From Flavobacterium sp. ASW18X (GTDB lineage Bacteria; Bacteroidota; Bacteroidia; Flavobacteriales; Flavobacteriaceae), in assembly GCF_005144745.1 (NCBI RefSeq), contig NZ_SWKK01000003.1, positions 1 to 64,000 of the forward strand: 64,000 nucleotides of DNA. The letters run 5' to 3'. How positions within the stretch are numbered: the stretch's first letter is position 1; each line of letters starts with the position of its first letter. The notes under the pieces are model-generated. The model was not told where the DNA came from, ran no database searches, and worked only from the letters and a program-made list of their open reading frames with translations. Shown here piece by piece: positions 25,864 to 35,237 of this stretch. A program made the translations under genes and the position numbers.

Positions 25864-27216
25864 CTAAAGACCTAAGATAAGCTTAGCAATAGAAAAATAG
25901 ATAAGAATCCCAAAAATATCGTTGCTAGTTGTGATAAATGGCCCTGTAGCAATGGCAGGGTCTATACCTCTCTTATCTAGAAAAAGCGGTACAAATGTCC
26001 CTATAAAACCAGCTACTACAATTACAGCTACTAGCGATATAGATATAGCTATGGAAGTCATTAAATCTCCCTTCCAAGCCCATGTAAATAAGAGTAGAAG
26101 AATCGACAGAATAAATCCGTTTAATAAGGCAAGAAGCATTTCTTTCACCAGTCTAGTACTAATACTTCCTTTAATATCGTCATTAGCTAAACCTTGAACA
26201 ATTATGGCACTAGATTGTACCCCTACATTCCCAGCCATTGCTGCAATGAGCGGTGTAAAAAGGAATAAGATGGTGTATTTTTTAAACATTTCTTCAAATC
26301 CGCCCATAATCATGGCAGCTGCAGCCCCACCGAAAAGCCCTAATATCAACCAGGGTAAACGGGCACGGGTTAAATCCCATATACTGTCATCAGAATCTAC
26401 GTCTTGAGAAATACCTGCCGCCATTTGGTAATCTTTGTCTGCTTCTTCTCGGATTACGTCTACAATATCATCAATAGTAATACGGCCTACCAGCCTACCA
26501 ATCTCATCTACTACAGGTATGGCTTCCAAATCGTACTTAGACATAATTTTGGCCACCTCCTCCGGTTTTTCATTTACATTTACAGAGTCTACTTTTGGAA
26601 TGTAAACATCACTAATATTGGCACGGGTAGATGTGGTTAGCAAATCTTTTAAGGATAAACGCCCTTGTAATTTATCTTCATCATCTACTACATAAATTGA
26701 ATGTACTCGAGTAACATTCTCTGCTTGTGCGCGCATCTCTTTTACACACGTAAGCACGTTCCAATTTATATTTACTTTAACTAGCTCCTTGGCCATAAGA
26801 CCACCAGCAGTGCTTTCATCATAACGCAGAAGGTCTACAATGTCTTTGGCATGCTCCCTATCATCTATTTCTGAGATTACCTCCTGTACAATGTTTTTGG
26901 GTAGCTCACCTATAATATCTGCTGCATCATCTGTATCTAGTTCCTCTAACTCATCTGCAATTTCTTTGGGAGATAAATTGGATAGAATAGCTTCCCTAAC
27001 ATCTTCATCTAGCTCAGTAAGCGCATCAGAAGTTTTTTCGGTATCTAATTGTTTAATGAGGTAGGTGGCTTCGTCTTCTTCTAACTCATTAATGATTTCT
27101 GCAATATCGGCATAGTGCATATCATTCATCAGAGTACGTAGCTCACTGCTATTGCTCTGAGAGATGAGTTGTTTTATCTGCTCTAGTAAATCCTCTGTTA
27201 GCTTAAACGGGGTCAT
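25864..27216 (-). CDS. mgtE: Magnesium transporter MgtE
   Basis: Mg2+ channel of 450 residues. An acidic N-terminal helical domain (about 1-130, rich in D/E, with DADIAEII-like and [11 protein letters not shown] repeats) is followed by two CBS domains (about 135-255). Five transmembrane helices follow from about 285, including [23 protein letters not shown]. In this family the N and CBS domains sense cytoplasmic Mg2+ and gate the pore. ATG 27216 was chosen over a TTG six bases upstream. The start overlaps the end of rsmA by 14 bases. Confidence 0.95.
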   Translation of the reverse strand: MTPFKLTEDLLEQIKQLISQSNSSELRTLMNDMHYADIAEIINELEEDEATYLIKQLDTEKTSDALTELDEDVREAILSNLSPKEIADELEELDTDDAADIIGELPKNIVQEVISEIDDREHAKDIVDLLRYDESTAGGLMAKELVKVNINWNVLTCVKEMRAQAENVTRVHSIYVVDDEDKLQGRLSLKDLLTTSTRANISDVYIPKVDSVNVNEKPEEVAKIMSKYDLEAIPVVDEIGRLVGRITIDDIVDVIREEADKDYQMAAGISQDVDSDDSIWDLTRARLPWLILGLFGGAAAAMIMGGFEEMFKKYTILFLFTPLIAAMAGNVGVQSSAIIVQGLANDDIKGSISTRLVKEMLLALLNGFILSILLLLFTWAWKGDLMTSIAISISLVAVIVVAGFIGTFVPLFLDKRGIDPAIATGPFITTSNDIFGILIYFSIAKLILGL

Positions 27217-28066
27217 TCTCAATCAGTTTTGTCAGATAAATAAATTTGGCCACCGATAACTGCTCTGGGCGCTGGTCAAATATACTATCTTCTCTGAGAA
27301 TGGGAGAGAGGTCAAAGGTTTTTAAACTATTTCGTAATGTTTTTCTACGTTGGTTAAATGCGGCTTTTACAACTTTAAAAAATAAGCGTTCGTCGCAATC
27401 CAATTTGTAGTTGGTTTTTCTGCGGAGCATAAGTACTCCAGATTGCACTTTAGGCGGTGGGTCAAACACCTGAGGATGAACAGTAAACAAATATTCGGCC
27501 TCATAAAATGCTTGAACCAGTACAGATAATATGCCGTAGGTTTTACTTCCTTTTTGTTCGCAAATGCGTTGGGCAACTTCCTTCTGAAACATTCCAGAGA
27601 ATTCTGGGACTTGATGGCGCATCTCTAGCATTTTAAAAACTATTTGGCTAGAAATATTATAAGGAAAGTTACCTGTAATGGCAAAGGGTTCATCTCCGTA
27701 CAATTCGGTCAGATTAAACTTCAAAAAATCGGCCTCAATCACATTAAGCTTTCCTTTCTTAGTAAACACGTTGGGGTATTCTAAAGGAAAACTGTGGTTC
27801 AGGTACACAATGGAGTCCTCATCTAAATCCATCGCCACCAAATCCATACCTCGCAATAATAAATATTTTGTGAGTACCCCAGTTCCCGGCCCTATTTCTA
27901 TAACATTGCTATAGTTTTCTAGGGTTAGGGTTTCTGCAATACGTTTTGCAACGCTTTCATCTTTTAAAAAATGCTGTCCTAAATGTTTTTTCGCCTTTAC
28001 CGGACTTTGCGAGGCAGATGCCTCTTGCTGATATTTAGTGTGCTTTTTCTTTCCTTTTTTACCCAT
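27203..28066 (-). CDS. rsmA: 16S rRNA dimethyladenosine transferase RsmA (KsgA)
   Basis: Methylates two adjacent adenosines near the 3' end of 16S rRNA during 30S assembly, using S-adenosylmethionine. The 287-residue protein has [11 protein letters not shown], the SAM motif [12 protein letters not shown] and the [13 protein letters not shown] catalytic motif. A Lys-rich N-terminal tail of about 25 residues precedes the conserved domain. It overlaps mgtE by 14 bases downstream and lies 27 bases after the gamma-glutamylcyclotransferase-like gene. Confidence 0.96.
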   Translation of the reverse strand: MGKKGKKKHTKYQQEASASQSPVKAKKHLGQHFLKDESVAKRIAETLTLENYSNVIEIGPGTGVLTKYLLLRGMDLVAMDLDEDSIVYLNHSFPLEYPNVFTKKGKLNVIEADFLKFNLTELYGDEPFAITGNFPYNISSQIVFKMLEMRHQVPEFSGMFQKEVAQRICEQKGSKTYGILSVLVQAFYEAEYLFTVHPQVFDPPPKVQSGVLMLRRKTNYKLDCDERLFFKVVKAAFNQRRKTLRNSLKTFDLSPILREDSIFDQRPEQLSVAKFIYLTKLIENDPV

Positions 28067-28093
28067 TTGGGGTGTTTTTGCGCAAGGTACTAC

Positions 28094-28405
28094 CTATTGC
28101 GGTTTTTCTAAATAGACCCAGGCTTTTTTACCATTTGCCAAGGGTAACAAGCTGCGTGTGTAATCTGGACCTTCATATGCATCTGTAAGAGCCAATTCTG
28201 CTTCATTAATTTCATAGGCTACTCCTGCGATGCATAAGCCTGAATTAGGTATTACTACAGGGTATTGGCCGTACATTTTTTTGTTAGCAAGGGTGTAATT
28301 AGGTAATATTGCCTTATGACCTTGCAATAAACGCTCATAAATGGCTATTTGTACCTTAGGTTCTTGCAAGGTACCATAGCTAAAGATTAGATGCGTTGGG
28401 TTCAT
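28094..28405 (-). CDS. Gamma-glutamylcyclotransferase-like (AIG2 family) protein
   Basis: Small protein of 103 residues with the AIG2/GGCT fold: FSYGTLQEPKVQ near the start (the YGTL motif binds substrate), then GVAYEINEAELALTDAYEGPDYTR, where the Glu of YEG is the catalytic acid in family members. Members cyclise gamma-glutamyl amines or peptides; the substrate here is unknown. The ATG overlaps the stop of the DUF4286 gene by one base (TAATG). Confidence 0.82.
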   Translation of the reverse strand: MNPTHLIFSYGTLQEPKVQIAIYERLLQGHKAILPNYTLANKKMYGQYPVVIPNSGLCIAGVAYEINEAELALTDAYEGPDYTRSLLPLANGKKAWVYLEKPQ

Positions 28406-28716
28406 TATTGTTGGCTGATAACTTCTAGTTCTGTGCGGAAGGCTACAAATTTATTTGGAAATAGGCGAGTACCTTGCATTCGCATATTTTCGGCGTTCTC
28501 TTTGTAATATGCCTCTAAAGTAGCTCTGTCTTTAACGCGATATTGCACGGAATAAGTGGTGCCGCCCATTTCTTCCTCTACAAGTACTTTGCACATTTTT
28601 GCTTCTGTAAACTTTTGAGTAGCTAGCATATCTGGAATGTGGCTTTCTTTCATCCATTGCAGCCATTCATCATGCACACTATCTTCTATGTTTATGGTAA
28701 CGTTGTATATAATCAT
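28405..28716 (-). CDS. DUF4286 family protein
   Basis: Protein of 103 residues with a dimeric alpha/beta-barrel type sequence: MIIYNVTINIEDSVHDEWLQWMKESHIPDML, then YSVQYRVKDRATLEAYY. This pattern is characteristic of DUF4286, common in Bacteroidota, with no known function. It sits in a tight run: 9 bases after the TPR protein gene and overlapping the next gene by one base. Confidence 0.85.
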   Translation of the reverse strand: MIIYNVTINIEDSVHDEWLQWMKESHIPDMLATQKFTEAKMCKVLVEEEMGGTTYSVQYRVKDRATLEAYYKENAENMRMQGTRLFPNKFVAFRTELEVISQQ

Positions 28717-28725
28717 ATATGTAAT

Positions 28726-30510
28726 TTAATTTACAGCATCTCCTCTAAGGCGCCTAAAATGTTTTCTGGCTTGCGGAAAATAATAACTGTCTTGATAGTT
28801 GTAAATAATTTTTTCATAGAGCGGCATTGCTTTTTCAGGCTCATTTAAATGTTGTTCGTATAGTTGAGCAAGTTTAAAGTGTGCATCGTCTGCTAAAATA
28901 CCGTCGCTAAAAAACTCTATTATTTTAATGTAGTTAAACCGAGCGTCGTCAAACTTCTTTTTGGCTTCTAATAATTCCGCTTGCTTTAGTAAAGCTTCGT
29001 CTTCTATTTGCTGTCCTTTGTGTTCTTCTAAAATAGTACCTAAAAGCAAAATAGCATCATCCGTTTTTTGTTGATACGCCAGAAGGTCTGCTCGCGCATA
29101 TTTTTTAAGTGCTACCTGTGTGGAATCTTCATAGGTGTTATCTGAAATTAAGAGGCTCAATTGCATAGCATCATTGGCTATAAGTTGACTGGTAGAACTG
29201 CGTAATACTTTTAGCTGGGTTAGCGCCCAGTCAAAATCGCCCTTATAAAAACTAGTTTGTGCTACTTTAAATCGAGCATTTTGACCCATAACATCATTTT
29301 TAAGGTTTTTTTGAGTTTGGGTAAAATAAATTAAAGCCTCATTAAATTTTTGGTCAAAAACTAAAATGTCCCCTAATGCCATTTTTAGGTAAGCCTCTCC
29401 ATAGCGTCCCATAGGGATTTCCATGCTCTTTCTAAGCAGATTGATGGCAGGTTCTGGAGTATTTAGATTGAAGGTTAAAAAATTAGCGTAAGCAATTTGA
29501 AGCTGTAGAGATTTAGAATCCAAGCCGTACGTTTCTATTAAAGCTTGGAACTTTTTATCTACACTACTGTAAGATTTGGCTCCGTCTTGTTTTAATTGCA
29601 ATTGTATTAACTCTAACTGTGCATTAAGCTTTTGCAAAGGTTGGTTAGCATTTTGGGATATGTATTCAAAGACTGCAGCAGCGGTTTCATCTGCTAGGTT
29701 GTCTAAAGCTATTTTTCCTAAGTTTTCTAACCGGTCTAAAGACAGTTCGTCCGTACGCTTATAGATAGCCTTTTCTTGTGCAAAAGCACTGTTAAATTGG
29801 TTTTGTTGAATAAATAGCCAGCTCAAAAGTTCATTCCACAATACATCTGGATTCCTTTGTGCATTTTTTAATAAGGTTTTTCTAAGTAAAATATTGTTAG
29901 GATCCTCTGGGTCGTCAGAAATAAAGTCTTCTAGATAACGTAAAACATTAGAACGGCTGGTGTGGCCTTCATATATAAGTTTTAAATAGGACTCGTACAT
30001 TTTACCAATAGCACCTTGCTCTCCATAAATACGAGCTAAATGAATATCATAATTTAAATCTGGCTTTAGTTCCATGGCGGTAGTGTACGTTTCTATGGCT
30101 TTATTTAAAAGCGCATATTTTTGAAACCGATGCCCCAAAGGATAGCCAAAATTCGGGTTTTGTGCCAAGGTTGCTATGGCGCGGTCATAGAACATATCTG
30201 CTTGGGCTGTTTTCTCTTGCAAGGCATATGTGTACCCTAATTCTATATAAAAAGTTGGGAAAGCTCTAGGTTGTTCTAACTTTTTAAGCAAGAAGGCTTC
30301 TGCTTCTTCATAAGCTTCAAGCTGTTGTAAGCAACCCACATAATATTCTGCATAGTCCGTTCTAGACGGATTTCTTTTCACCAATTTTTCATACAAGACT
30401 TTGGCTTTTTCAAACGCACCATCATTGTAATACTGTTTGGCTAAAAAATCGTCTTGAGCCCAAGTACCAAAGCAACAAAGAAAACTAATTAGCAGGCAAA
30501 TACGCATCAT
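28726..30510 (-). CDS. Periplasmic tetratricopeptide repeat protein
   Basis: Exported 594-residue TPR protein. A signal peptide (MMRICLLISFLCCFGTWAQ) is followed by many helix-turn-helix repeats, for example AKVLYEKLVKRNPSRTDYAEYYVGC, ALIYFTQTQKNLKNDVMGQNARFKVAQTSFYKGDFDWAL and ILADDAHFKLAQLYEQ. The C-terminal repeats resemble YbgF/outer-membrane assembly TPR proteins. It probably acts as a scaffold. ATG 30510 or 30507 is possible. A TATCTTTG element at 30514-30521 would place transcription almost at the start codon, and a TTG at 30516 lies within that element, so it was not used. Confidence 0.85.
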   Translation of the reverse strand: MMRICLLISFLCCFGTWAQDDFLAKQYYNDGAFEKAKVLYEKLVKRNPSRTDYAEYYVGCLQQLEAYEEAEAFLLKKLEQPRAFPTFYIELGYTYALQEKTAQADMFYDRAIATLAQNPNFGYPLGHRFQKYALLNKAIETYTTAMELKPDLNYDIHLARIYGEQGAIGKMYESYLKLIYEGHTSRSNVLRYLEDFISDDPEDPNNILLRKTLLKNAQRNPDVLWNELLSWLFIQQNQFNSAFAQEKAIYKRTDELSLDRLENLGKIALDNLADETAAAVFEYISQNANQPLQKLNAQLELIQLQLKQDGAKSYSSVDKKFQALIETYGLDSKSLQLQIAYANFLTFNLNTPEPAINLLRKSMEIPMGRYGEAYLKMALGDILVFDQKFNEALIYFTQTQKNLKNDVMGQNARFKVAQTSFYKGDFDWALTQLKVLRSSTSQLIANDAMQLSLLISDNTYEDSTQVALKKYARADLLAYQQKTDDAILLLGTILEEHKGQQIEDEALLKQAELLEAKKKFDDARFNYIKIIEFFSDGILADDAHFKLAQLYEQHLNEPEKAMPLYEKIIYNYQDSYYFPQARKHFRRLRGDAVN

Positions 30511-30565
30511 ACCCAAAGATAACGGAGAAATAAGGATAAATATGTTAAGCTGCTACAAAAACCTG

Positions 30566-31837
30566 TTAGTCTATTAAATCAAAACCACAATAGGGTATCA
30601 AGACTTCTGGAATTTTAATACCGTCTGCTGTTTGATAGTTTTCTAATATGCCAGCTAAAACACGTGGCAATGCCAGAGAACTACCATTTAAGGTATGTGC
30701 AAATTGGCTTTTCCCATTTTCGTCTTTAAAGCGTAGTTTTAAACGATTAGCTTGATAAGTTTCAAAATTGGAAACAGAGCTTATCTCTAACCAACGGTCT
30801 TGCGCTGTAGAGAACACTTCAAAATCATAAGTCAACGCAGAAGTAAACCCTAAATCGCCGCCGCAAAGCCTTAGAATACGAAAAGGTAATTTAAGCTCAC
30901 GTAAAATTTCTTTAATATGCTCCACCATTTCGTCTAAGGCAGCATAGCTGTTTTCTGGGTGTTCTACGCGCACTATTTCTACCTTATCAAATTGGTGCAA
31001 GCGGTTTAATCCGCGTACGTGAGCGCCATAACTGCCTGCTTCTCTTCTAAAACAAGGCGTGTATCCAGTGTATTTAATGGGAAAATCATCACTCTTTAAA
31101 AGTTCATCTCTAAAAAGGTTGGTCACAGGCACCTCTGCTGTAGGTATTAAATACAAATCATCTGCACCTACATGGTACATTTGACCTTCCTTGTCTGGTA
31201 ATTGTCCTGTGCCATAGCCAGAAGCTTCATTTACCAAATGAGGCACCTGTATTTCTGTGTAGCCAGCAGCTGTATTTTTATCCAAAAAATATGAGATTAA
31301 AGCACGTTGTAAGCGAGCGCCTTTACCTTTATAAACGGGGAATCCAGCGCCAGCAATCTTAACGCCTAGTTCAAAGTCTATAATGTCGTGCTTTTTTGCT
31401 AATTCCCAGTGGGGTAATGCATCTTCTACAAGGGTAGGTATATTACCTTCTGTATATATTTCTTCATTATCCTCTTCTGAGTTACCCGCAGGAACACTAG
31501 GGTGTGGAATATTGGGAACCTGATATAACTCTTGTTGCAATTTTTCGGCAGCGTCATTTAGTTTTTCTCCTAGAACTTTGGAGGCTTCTTTTAATTCCGC
31601 TGTTTTGGCTTTAAGAACATTAGCTTCTTCAGCTTTGCCACTTTTAAAAAGCATGCCTATCTCTTTAGATAGTTTGTTGCTTTCCGCTAGAGTACTATCT
31701 AATTGTGTTTGTGTAGCACGTCTTTCTTCATCCAGTTCTAGAATTTTGTCCAATATAGGAAGTGCGTCTAGGTTTCTCTTAGCCAAAGCCGCTGCAAATT
31801 CCTCTTTGTTTGCTCTAATAGCGTGTAATTGCAACAT
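30566..31837 (-). CDS. serS: Serine--tRNA ligase
   Basis: Class II aminoacyl-tRNA synthetase that charges tRNA-Ser. The 423-residue enzyme has an N-terminal coiled-coil arm (about 30-105, binding the tRNA long variable arm). The catalytic domain contains PTAEVPVTNLFRDE, motif 2 TPCFRREAGSYG and motif 3 NGSSLALPRVLAGILENYQ. ATG 31837 gives the normal N-terminus MLQLHAIRANKEEF. An in-frame start at 31879 lies upstream of the promoter -7 box and was rejected. Confidence 0.97.
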   Translation of the reverse strand: MLQLHAIRANKEEFAAALAKRNLDALPILDKILELDEERRATQTQLDSTLAESNKLSKEIGMLFKSGKAEEANVLKAKTAELKEASKVLGEKLNDAAEKLQQELYQVPNIPHPSVPAGNSEEDNEEIYTEGNIPTLVEDALPHWELAKKHDIIDFELGVKIAGAGFPVYKGKGARLQRALISYFLDKNTAAGYTEIQVPHLVNEASGYGTGQLPDKEGQMYHVGADDLYLIPTAEVPVTNLFRDELLKSDDFPIKYTGYTPCFRREAGSYGAHVRGLNRLHQFDKVEIVRVEHPENSYAALDEMVEHIKEILRELKLPFRILRLCGGDLGFTSALTYDFEVFSTAQDRWLEISSVSNFETYQANRLKLRFKDENGKSQFAHTLNGSSLALPRVLAGILENYQTADGIKIPEVLIPYCGFDLID

Positions 31838-31857
31838 CGAATTAAAATTTTGTCCTG

Positions 31858-31865
31858 CAAATTTA
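31858..31865 (-). promoter_or_regulatory. serS promoter, -7 box
   Basis: TAAATTTG on the minus strand, a perfect TAnnTTTG match, 20 bases upstream of the serS ATG. Confidence 0.65.
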
Positions 31866-31888
31866 AGGGAATAGCCCAATTATAAAAC

Positions 31889-31896
31889 TATATTTG
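31889..31896 (+). promoter_or_regulatory. Isochorismatase-family gene promoter, -7 box
   Basis: TATATTTG, a perfect TAnnTTTG match, on the plus strand. It is back to back with the serS promoter, and the ATG follows 58 bases later. Confidence 0.55.
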
Positions 31897-31954
31897 GCTA
31901 GAATCCCCCAGCATTGATTGTATTTAAATTATTTAGTAAACTATTGAATTTGAA

Positions 31955-32521
31955 ATGGCGCTAAAAGAGAAAAATCCAGCTTTAATTCTTGTTGATGTAC
32001 AAAAGGCTTTTTTAGATGAAGATTATTGGGGCGGTACCAGAAACAATAAAAATGCTGAGTCCGTTTGCGGGACGATATTAGAAAAGTGGCGAAAGCTCAA
32101 TTTACCCATTTTTCATATTAGACATACTTCTACCCATCCAGAATCTAAGTTCAATGTAAACAACATGGGTTTTGAATTTAATGATGCAGTTTTGCCTTTG
32201 GATAATGAACCTGTGATTACTAAAAATGTAAACAGTGCATTTATAGGGACCACTTTGCAGGAGCAGTTAGATGCCAAGGGAATTGCAACGCTTGTTATTG
32301 TTGGTGTTACAACAAATCACTGTGTGTCTACCACTACTAGAATGGCTGGTAATTTAGGGTATGAAACTTACCTTATTTCTGATGCAACAGCGGCATTTGA
32401 ACGCATCGGTATAAATGGAGAAAAATATAGTGCAGAAACCATACACTATACAACATTAGCTAATTTAAAGGATGAATTTACTACAGTTTGGGATAGTGAA
32501 AAGTTGTTTTCTGAATTGTAA
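31955..32521 (+). CDS. Isochorismatase family cysteine hydrolase
   Basis: Cysteine hydrolase of 188 residues with the isochorismatase-like fold: ALILVDVQKAF (catalytic Asp), ITKNVNSAFIGTTL (catalytic Lys), and VGVTTNHCVSTTTRMAGNLGYETYLISDATAAF, with the nucleophile Cys in NHCVSTT. Members hydrolyse amides such as nicotinamide, ureido compounds or isochorismate. The TNHCVSTT context is typical of uncharacterised members, and the substrate is not known. It may be cotranscribed with the VOC protein 38 bases downstream. Confidence 0.88.
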   Translation: MALKEKNPALILVDVQKAFLDEDYWGGTRNNKNAESVCGTILEKWRKLNLPIFHIRHTSTHPESKFNVNNMGFEFNDAVLPLDNEPVITKNVNSAFIGTTLQEQLDAKGIATLVIVGVTTNHCVSTTTRMAGNLGYETYLISDATAAFERIGINGEKYSAETIHYTTLANLKDEFTTVWDSEKLFSEL

Positions 32522-32559
32522 AAAGTACGCTATCATTTTAAACTATATCCACTAGAATT

Positions 32560-32940
32560 ATGACTTTTGAACACTTTGCCTTAAATGTGGCGCATTTGCA
32601 AGATATGGTAGATTGGTACCAAGAACATATTGGATTGAAAGTGGTTAAACAGTTAAACCGGCCACCGTTTATGACCTTTTTAGCAGATAGTGCGGACCGT
32701 ATAGTTTTGGAGTTGTATCATAGGCCAGAACATAAAATGACAGATTTTAAAAAAGAACATCATATTACCTTTCATATCGCTTTTATATCTGTAAATGCAC
32801 AACAAGATAAAGAGCGTTTGCAAAAAGTAGGTTGTAGTTTTATAGAAGAAGCAAAAAAGGACGATGGCACTCATCTTGTAATGTTAAGGGACCCTTGGGG
32901 TTTACCATTACAATTATGTCAACGTGCTACTCCTTTTTAG
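32560..32940 (+). CDS. VOC family protein (glyoxalase-like)
   Basis: Protein of 126 residues with one glyoxalase/VOC domain: FEHFALNVAHLQDMVDWYQEHIGLKVV, then VLELYHR, HHITFHIAF and LRDPWGLPLQLCQR. His and Glu positions match the metal-binding sites, although the final Glu is replaced by Gln (LQLCQ). The substrate is unknown. Its last 14 bases overlap the end of the HTTM gene on the opposite strand. Confidence 0.82.
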   Translation: MTFEHFALNVAHLQDMVDWYQEHIGLKVVKQLNRPPFMTFLADSADRIVLELYHRPEHKMTDFKKEHHITFHIAFISVNAQQDKERLQKVGCSFIEEAKKDDGTHLVMLRDPWGLPLQLCQRATPF

Positions 32941-34261
32941 TCTTTTGAGGATAGGGTAAAATCCAATCGTGATGGCTAAAATGCTGCCAAGATACCGCTG
33001 CTAAATCTACTTTTGGGTCTATAAAAGTGGCGTATTCACCACGGTTAACTTTTGCTCTAGAACTTACATAAACACTGATGTCTTCTCCTTTAGCAGCAAA
33101 TTCTTTTTTCAAATGCTGCGCAAATTGCCAAGCAAAATCTGGGTAACAGGCCACCTTTCGCTTTTGTTTGCTAGTGAGGTAGTCATTAAGGTTGATAAAA
33201 GTTGTTTTCTTAGTCTTTTTATTGACTACTCTAAACTTTATGGTGCCCGCTCTACTACGCAACATCATGCGCCAACTAAGTCGGTGACCTTCCTCCGTCC
33301 ATAAAACGTCTCCAGCAATAAAATGATGCCGAATAGGCAGTAATAATTGTAGTAATAAATAGCTCCCTATGGCCATTGTGGTAAAGTTATGGTGCTTTGG
33401 TAAGGCATTTGTGGTAGGGACTACGGCTGGCTTAGACTGTAAAACTAATTTTCTAATGGTTTGGGGTTCAAAAAAGAACAAGCAAAACGCTAAAGATAGA
33501 TAGGGGAAAATGCCAATTTGAAAAACAAAGCTGTTGAATAAGTGAAAAAAGATACCTGCTGCAAAAGCAAATTTTCTAGTGGGTTTCCAGAGTAGGGTAG
33601 GCACAATAAATAAATCGAACGCTATGCCAAAAATAGCGATACATCTATGTACCCATGGTTGCTGTAAAAATTCGCCCACCAACACATAGTCTTTTTTACT
33701 ACTCATTAGTAACTCTATGATGCTGAAATCTAACCAGTCTCCGTATAGTTTTGCAATGCTAGCGTAGGTATAGACTATAAATAATTGTAAGATGATAATC
33801 CAGCGGCACCAGTTATACATCCAATCTTTTTTAATGTCTGGTTGTAATTTGGCATCTAAGCTATGGTTTTTGGCTGCAGGCAAAAATGCCATGATGTAGG
33901 CCAGTAGCATTAACAAGTAATAATGGTTGTTGTAAGATGTTTTTTGCATTAAATAAACCCCTGTCCACAAAATAGCAAAGCTCAGTGCAGACCATCTGTA
34001 CTTGTAACCTATGGTAATTAGTAAGCCTAGAGTACCCATGACAGTAAAGTAGATATACATACCAGAACCAGGCAAGGGTTGTAACCACTCAAAACCAATA
34101 AAATTAAAGGTGAATTTAGGTGCTATTAAAGTACGCTTTACCCAGCCAGTGGCAATAGCTCCGTAACATTCTGCGGCAATTAATAAACCGTAACAAACTC
34201 GGAAAATAACCAGTTGTACGTTGTCTATTTTTTTGAAGAGAAAATTAGATATGCGCTGCAT
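32927..34261 (-). CDS. HTTM domain-containing membrane protein
   Basis: Multi-pass membrane protein of 444 residues of the HTTM (horizontally transferred transmembrane) family, related to vitamin K-dependent gamma-carboxylase. It starts MQRISNFLFKKIDNVQLVIFRVCYGLL; at least seven hydrophobic segments follow. The motif TEEGHRLSWRMMLRSRAGTIKFRV matches the family lumenal domain. Bacterial members have no proven function. It overlaps the end of ribF by 17 bases, so translation is probably coupled, although no functional link is known. Confidence 0.88.
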   Translation of the reverse strand: MQRISNFLFKKIDNVQLVIFRVCYGLLIAAECYGAIATGWVKRTLIAPKFTFNFIGFEWLQPLPGSGMYIYFTVMGTLGLLITIGYKYRWSALSFAILWTGVYLMQKTSYNNHYYLLMLLAYIMAFLPAAKNHSLDAKLQPDIKKDWMYNWCRWIIILQLFIVYTYASIAKLYGDWLDFSIIELLMSSKKDYVLVGEFLQQPWVHRCIAIFGIAFDLFIVPTLLWKPTRKFAFAAGIFFHLFNSFVFQIGIFPYLSLAFCLFFFEPQTIRKLVLQSKPAVVPTTNALPKHHNFTTMAIGSYLLLQLLLPIRHHFIAGDVLWTEEGHRLSWRMMLRSRAGTIKFRVVNKKTKKTTFINLNDYLTSKQKRKVACYPDFAWQFAQHLKKEFAAKGEDISVYVSSRAKVNRGEYATFIDPKVDLAAVSWQHFSHHDWILPYPQKTKKE

Positions 34262-35183
34262 TTTTTAAGTACATCAAAGAAGTTTCTTGGTCCTCTTTTA
34301 ATTGTGAAGTTAAGGCTTCTAACGAATCAAATTTTTGTTCGTTTCTTATTTTTTTCAATAAATGCAATTGAATTTTCTGACCGTATAAATCGCCTTCAAC
34401 ATCAAAAAAGTGTACTTCTATACTTTTTTCGTTGCCGTCTACAGTAGGGTTAAAGCCAATATTCATCATGCCATAAACGGTCTTATTGTTTATTGTAGAT
34501 TTTATAATATAAACGCCGTTTTGAGGAATTAACTTGTACGTTTCTGCAATGTGTATATTAGCCGTAGGATACCCTATTTGTCTACCAATGCCTTTACCTT
34601 TAACAATAGTACCAGTAAGCAGATAAGCATAGCCCAGATAGCTATTTGCGGTCTCTATATCGCCCTCTTCTAGTGCTTTTCGGATTTTGGTAGAGCTTAC
34701 GGATACGTCTTCTATTTCTTGCACAGGAATTTCTTCAACATCAAAATCATATATTTCCCCAAAACCGATAAGGTCTTTAATATTTGCATTTCTATTTCTG
34801 CCAAATCTATGGTCGTAGCCTATTACTACATTTTTAGCTTTTAGTTGATTGACCAATACATCGCGCACAAATTCTAATGCAGTAAGTCTAGAAAATTTTT
34901 GTGTAAATGGGTGAATTATCAAGTAGTTTAATCCGCTTTGTTTTAAAATGTACTGCTTTTCTTCTAAGGTATTTAACAATTTTATATTGGCATCTTTTTG
35001 CAGCACCATCCTTGGATGGGGGAAAAAGGTAAGTACCAAAGATTTAGTGCCTGTACTTTTGGCATTATTTATGAGGCGTTCTAAAATCTTACGATGACCA
35101 ATATGAACACCATCAAACGTACCAATAGTAATGGCCGTCCTTTCTTGGGTAGTAAATTCAAAAATATCTTGGATTGCTTCCAC
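34245..35183 (-). CDS. ribF: Bifunctional riboflavin kinase/FAD synthetase
   Basis: Converts riboflavin to FMN and FMN to FAD. The 312-residue protein has an N-terminal adenylyltransferase domain (ITIGTFDGVHIGHRKIL, then the FGRNR and ISSTKIRKAL-like region VSVSSTKIRKAL) and a C-terminal riboflavin kinase domain (GKGIGRQIGYPTANI, NGVYI, MNIGFNPT, VEVHFFD-like IEVHFFD). The apparent start is GTG at 35183; no suitable ATG lies nearby and the conserved domain begins within 20 residues. It is divergent from the secreted metallopeptidase gene. Confidence 0.95.
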   Translation of the reverse strand: MEAIQDIFEFTTQERTAITIGTFDGVHIGHRKILERLINNAKSTGTKSLVLTFFPHPRMVLQKDANIKLLNTLEEKQYILKQSGLNYLIIHPFTQKFSRLTALEFVRDVLVNQLKAKNVVIGYDHRFGRNRNANIKDLIGFGEIYDFDVEEIPVQEIEDVSVSSTKIRKALEEGDIETANSYLGYAYLLTGTIVKGKGIGRQIGYPTANIHIAETYKLIPQNGVYIIKSTINNKTVYGMMNIGFNPTVDGNEKSIEVHFFDVEGDLYGQKIQLHLLKKIRNEQKFDSLEALTSQLKEDQETSLMYLKNAAHI

Positions 35184-35205
35184 AGGATTACAAATAAAAA
35201 AGGCT

Positions 35206-35213
35206 TACTTTTG
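35206..35213 (+). promoter_or_regulatory. Promoter -7 box of the M12B-like peptidase operon
   Basis: TACTTTTG, a perfect TAnnTTTG match, 24 bases before the ATG at 35238. It supports that start over an upstream in-frame ATG at 35094, which lies inside ribF. Confidence 0.6.
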
Positions 35214-35237
35214 ATAGTAATACGCCCCTTTTTTAGG

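Noticed and set aside
35094-35237. Upstream start of the M12B-like peptidase gene at 35094
   Set aside because: It lies inside ribF, before the -7 box at 35206, and would bury the signal peptide behind 48 residues.
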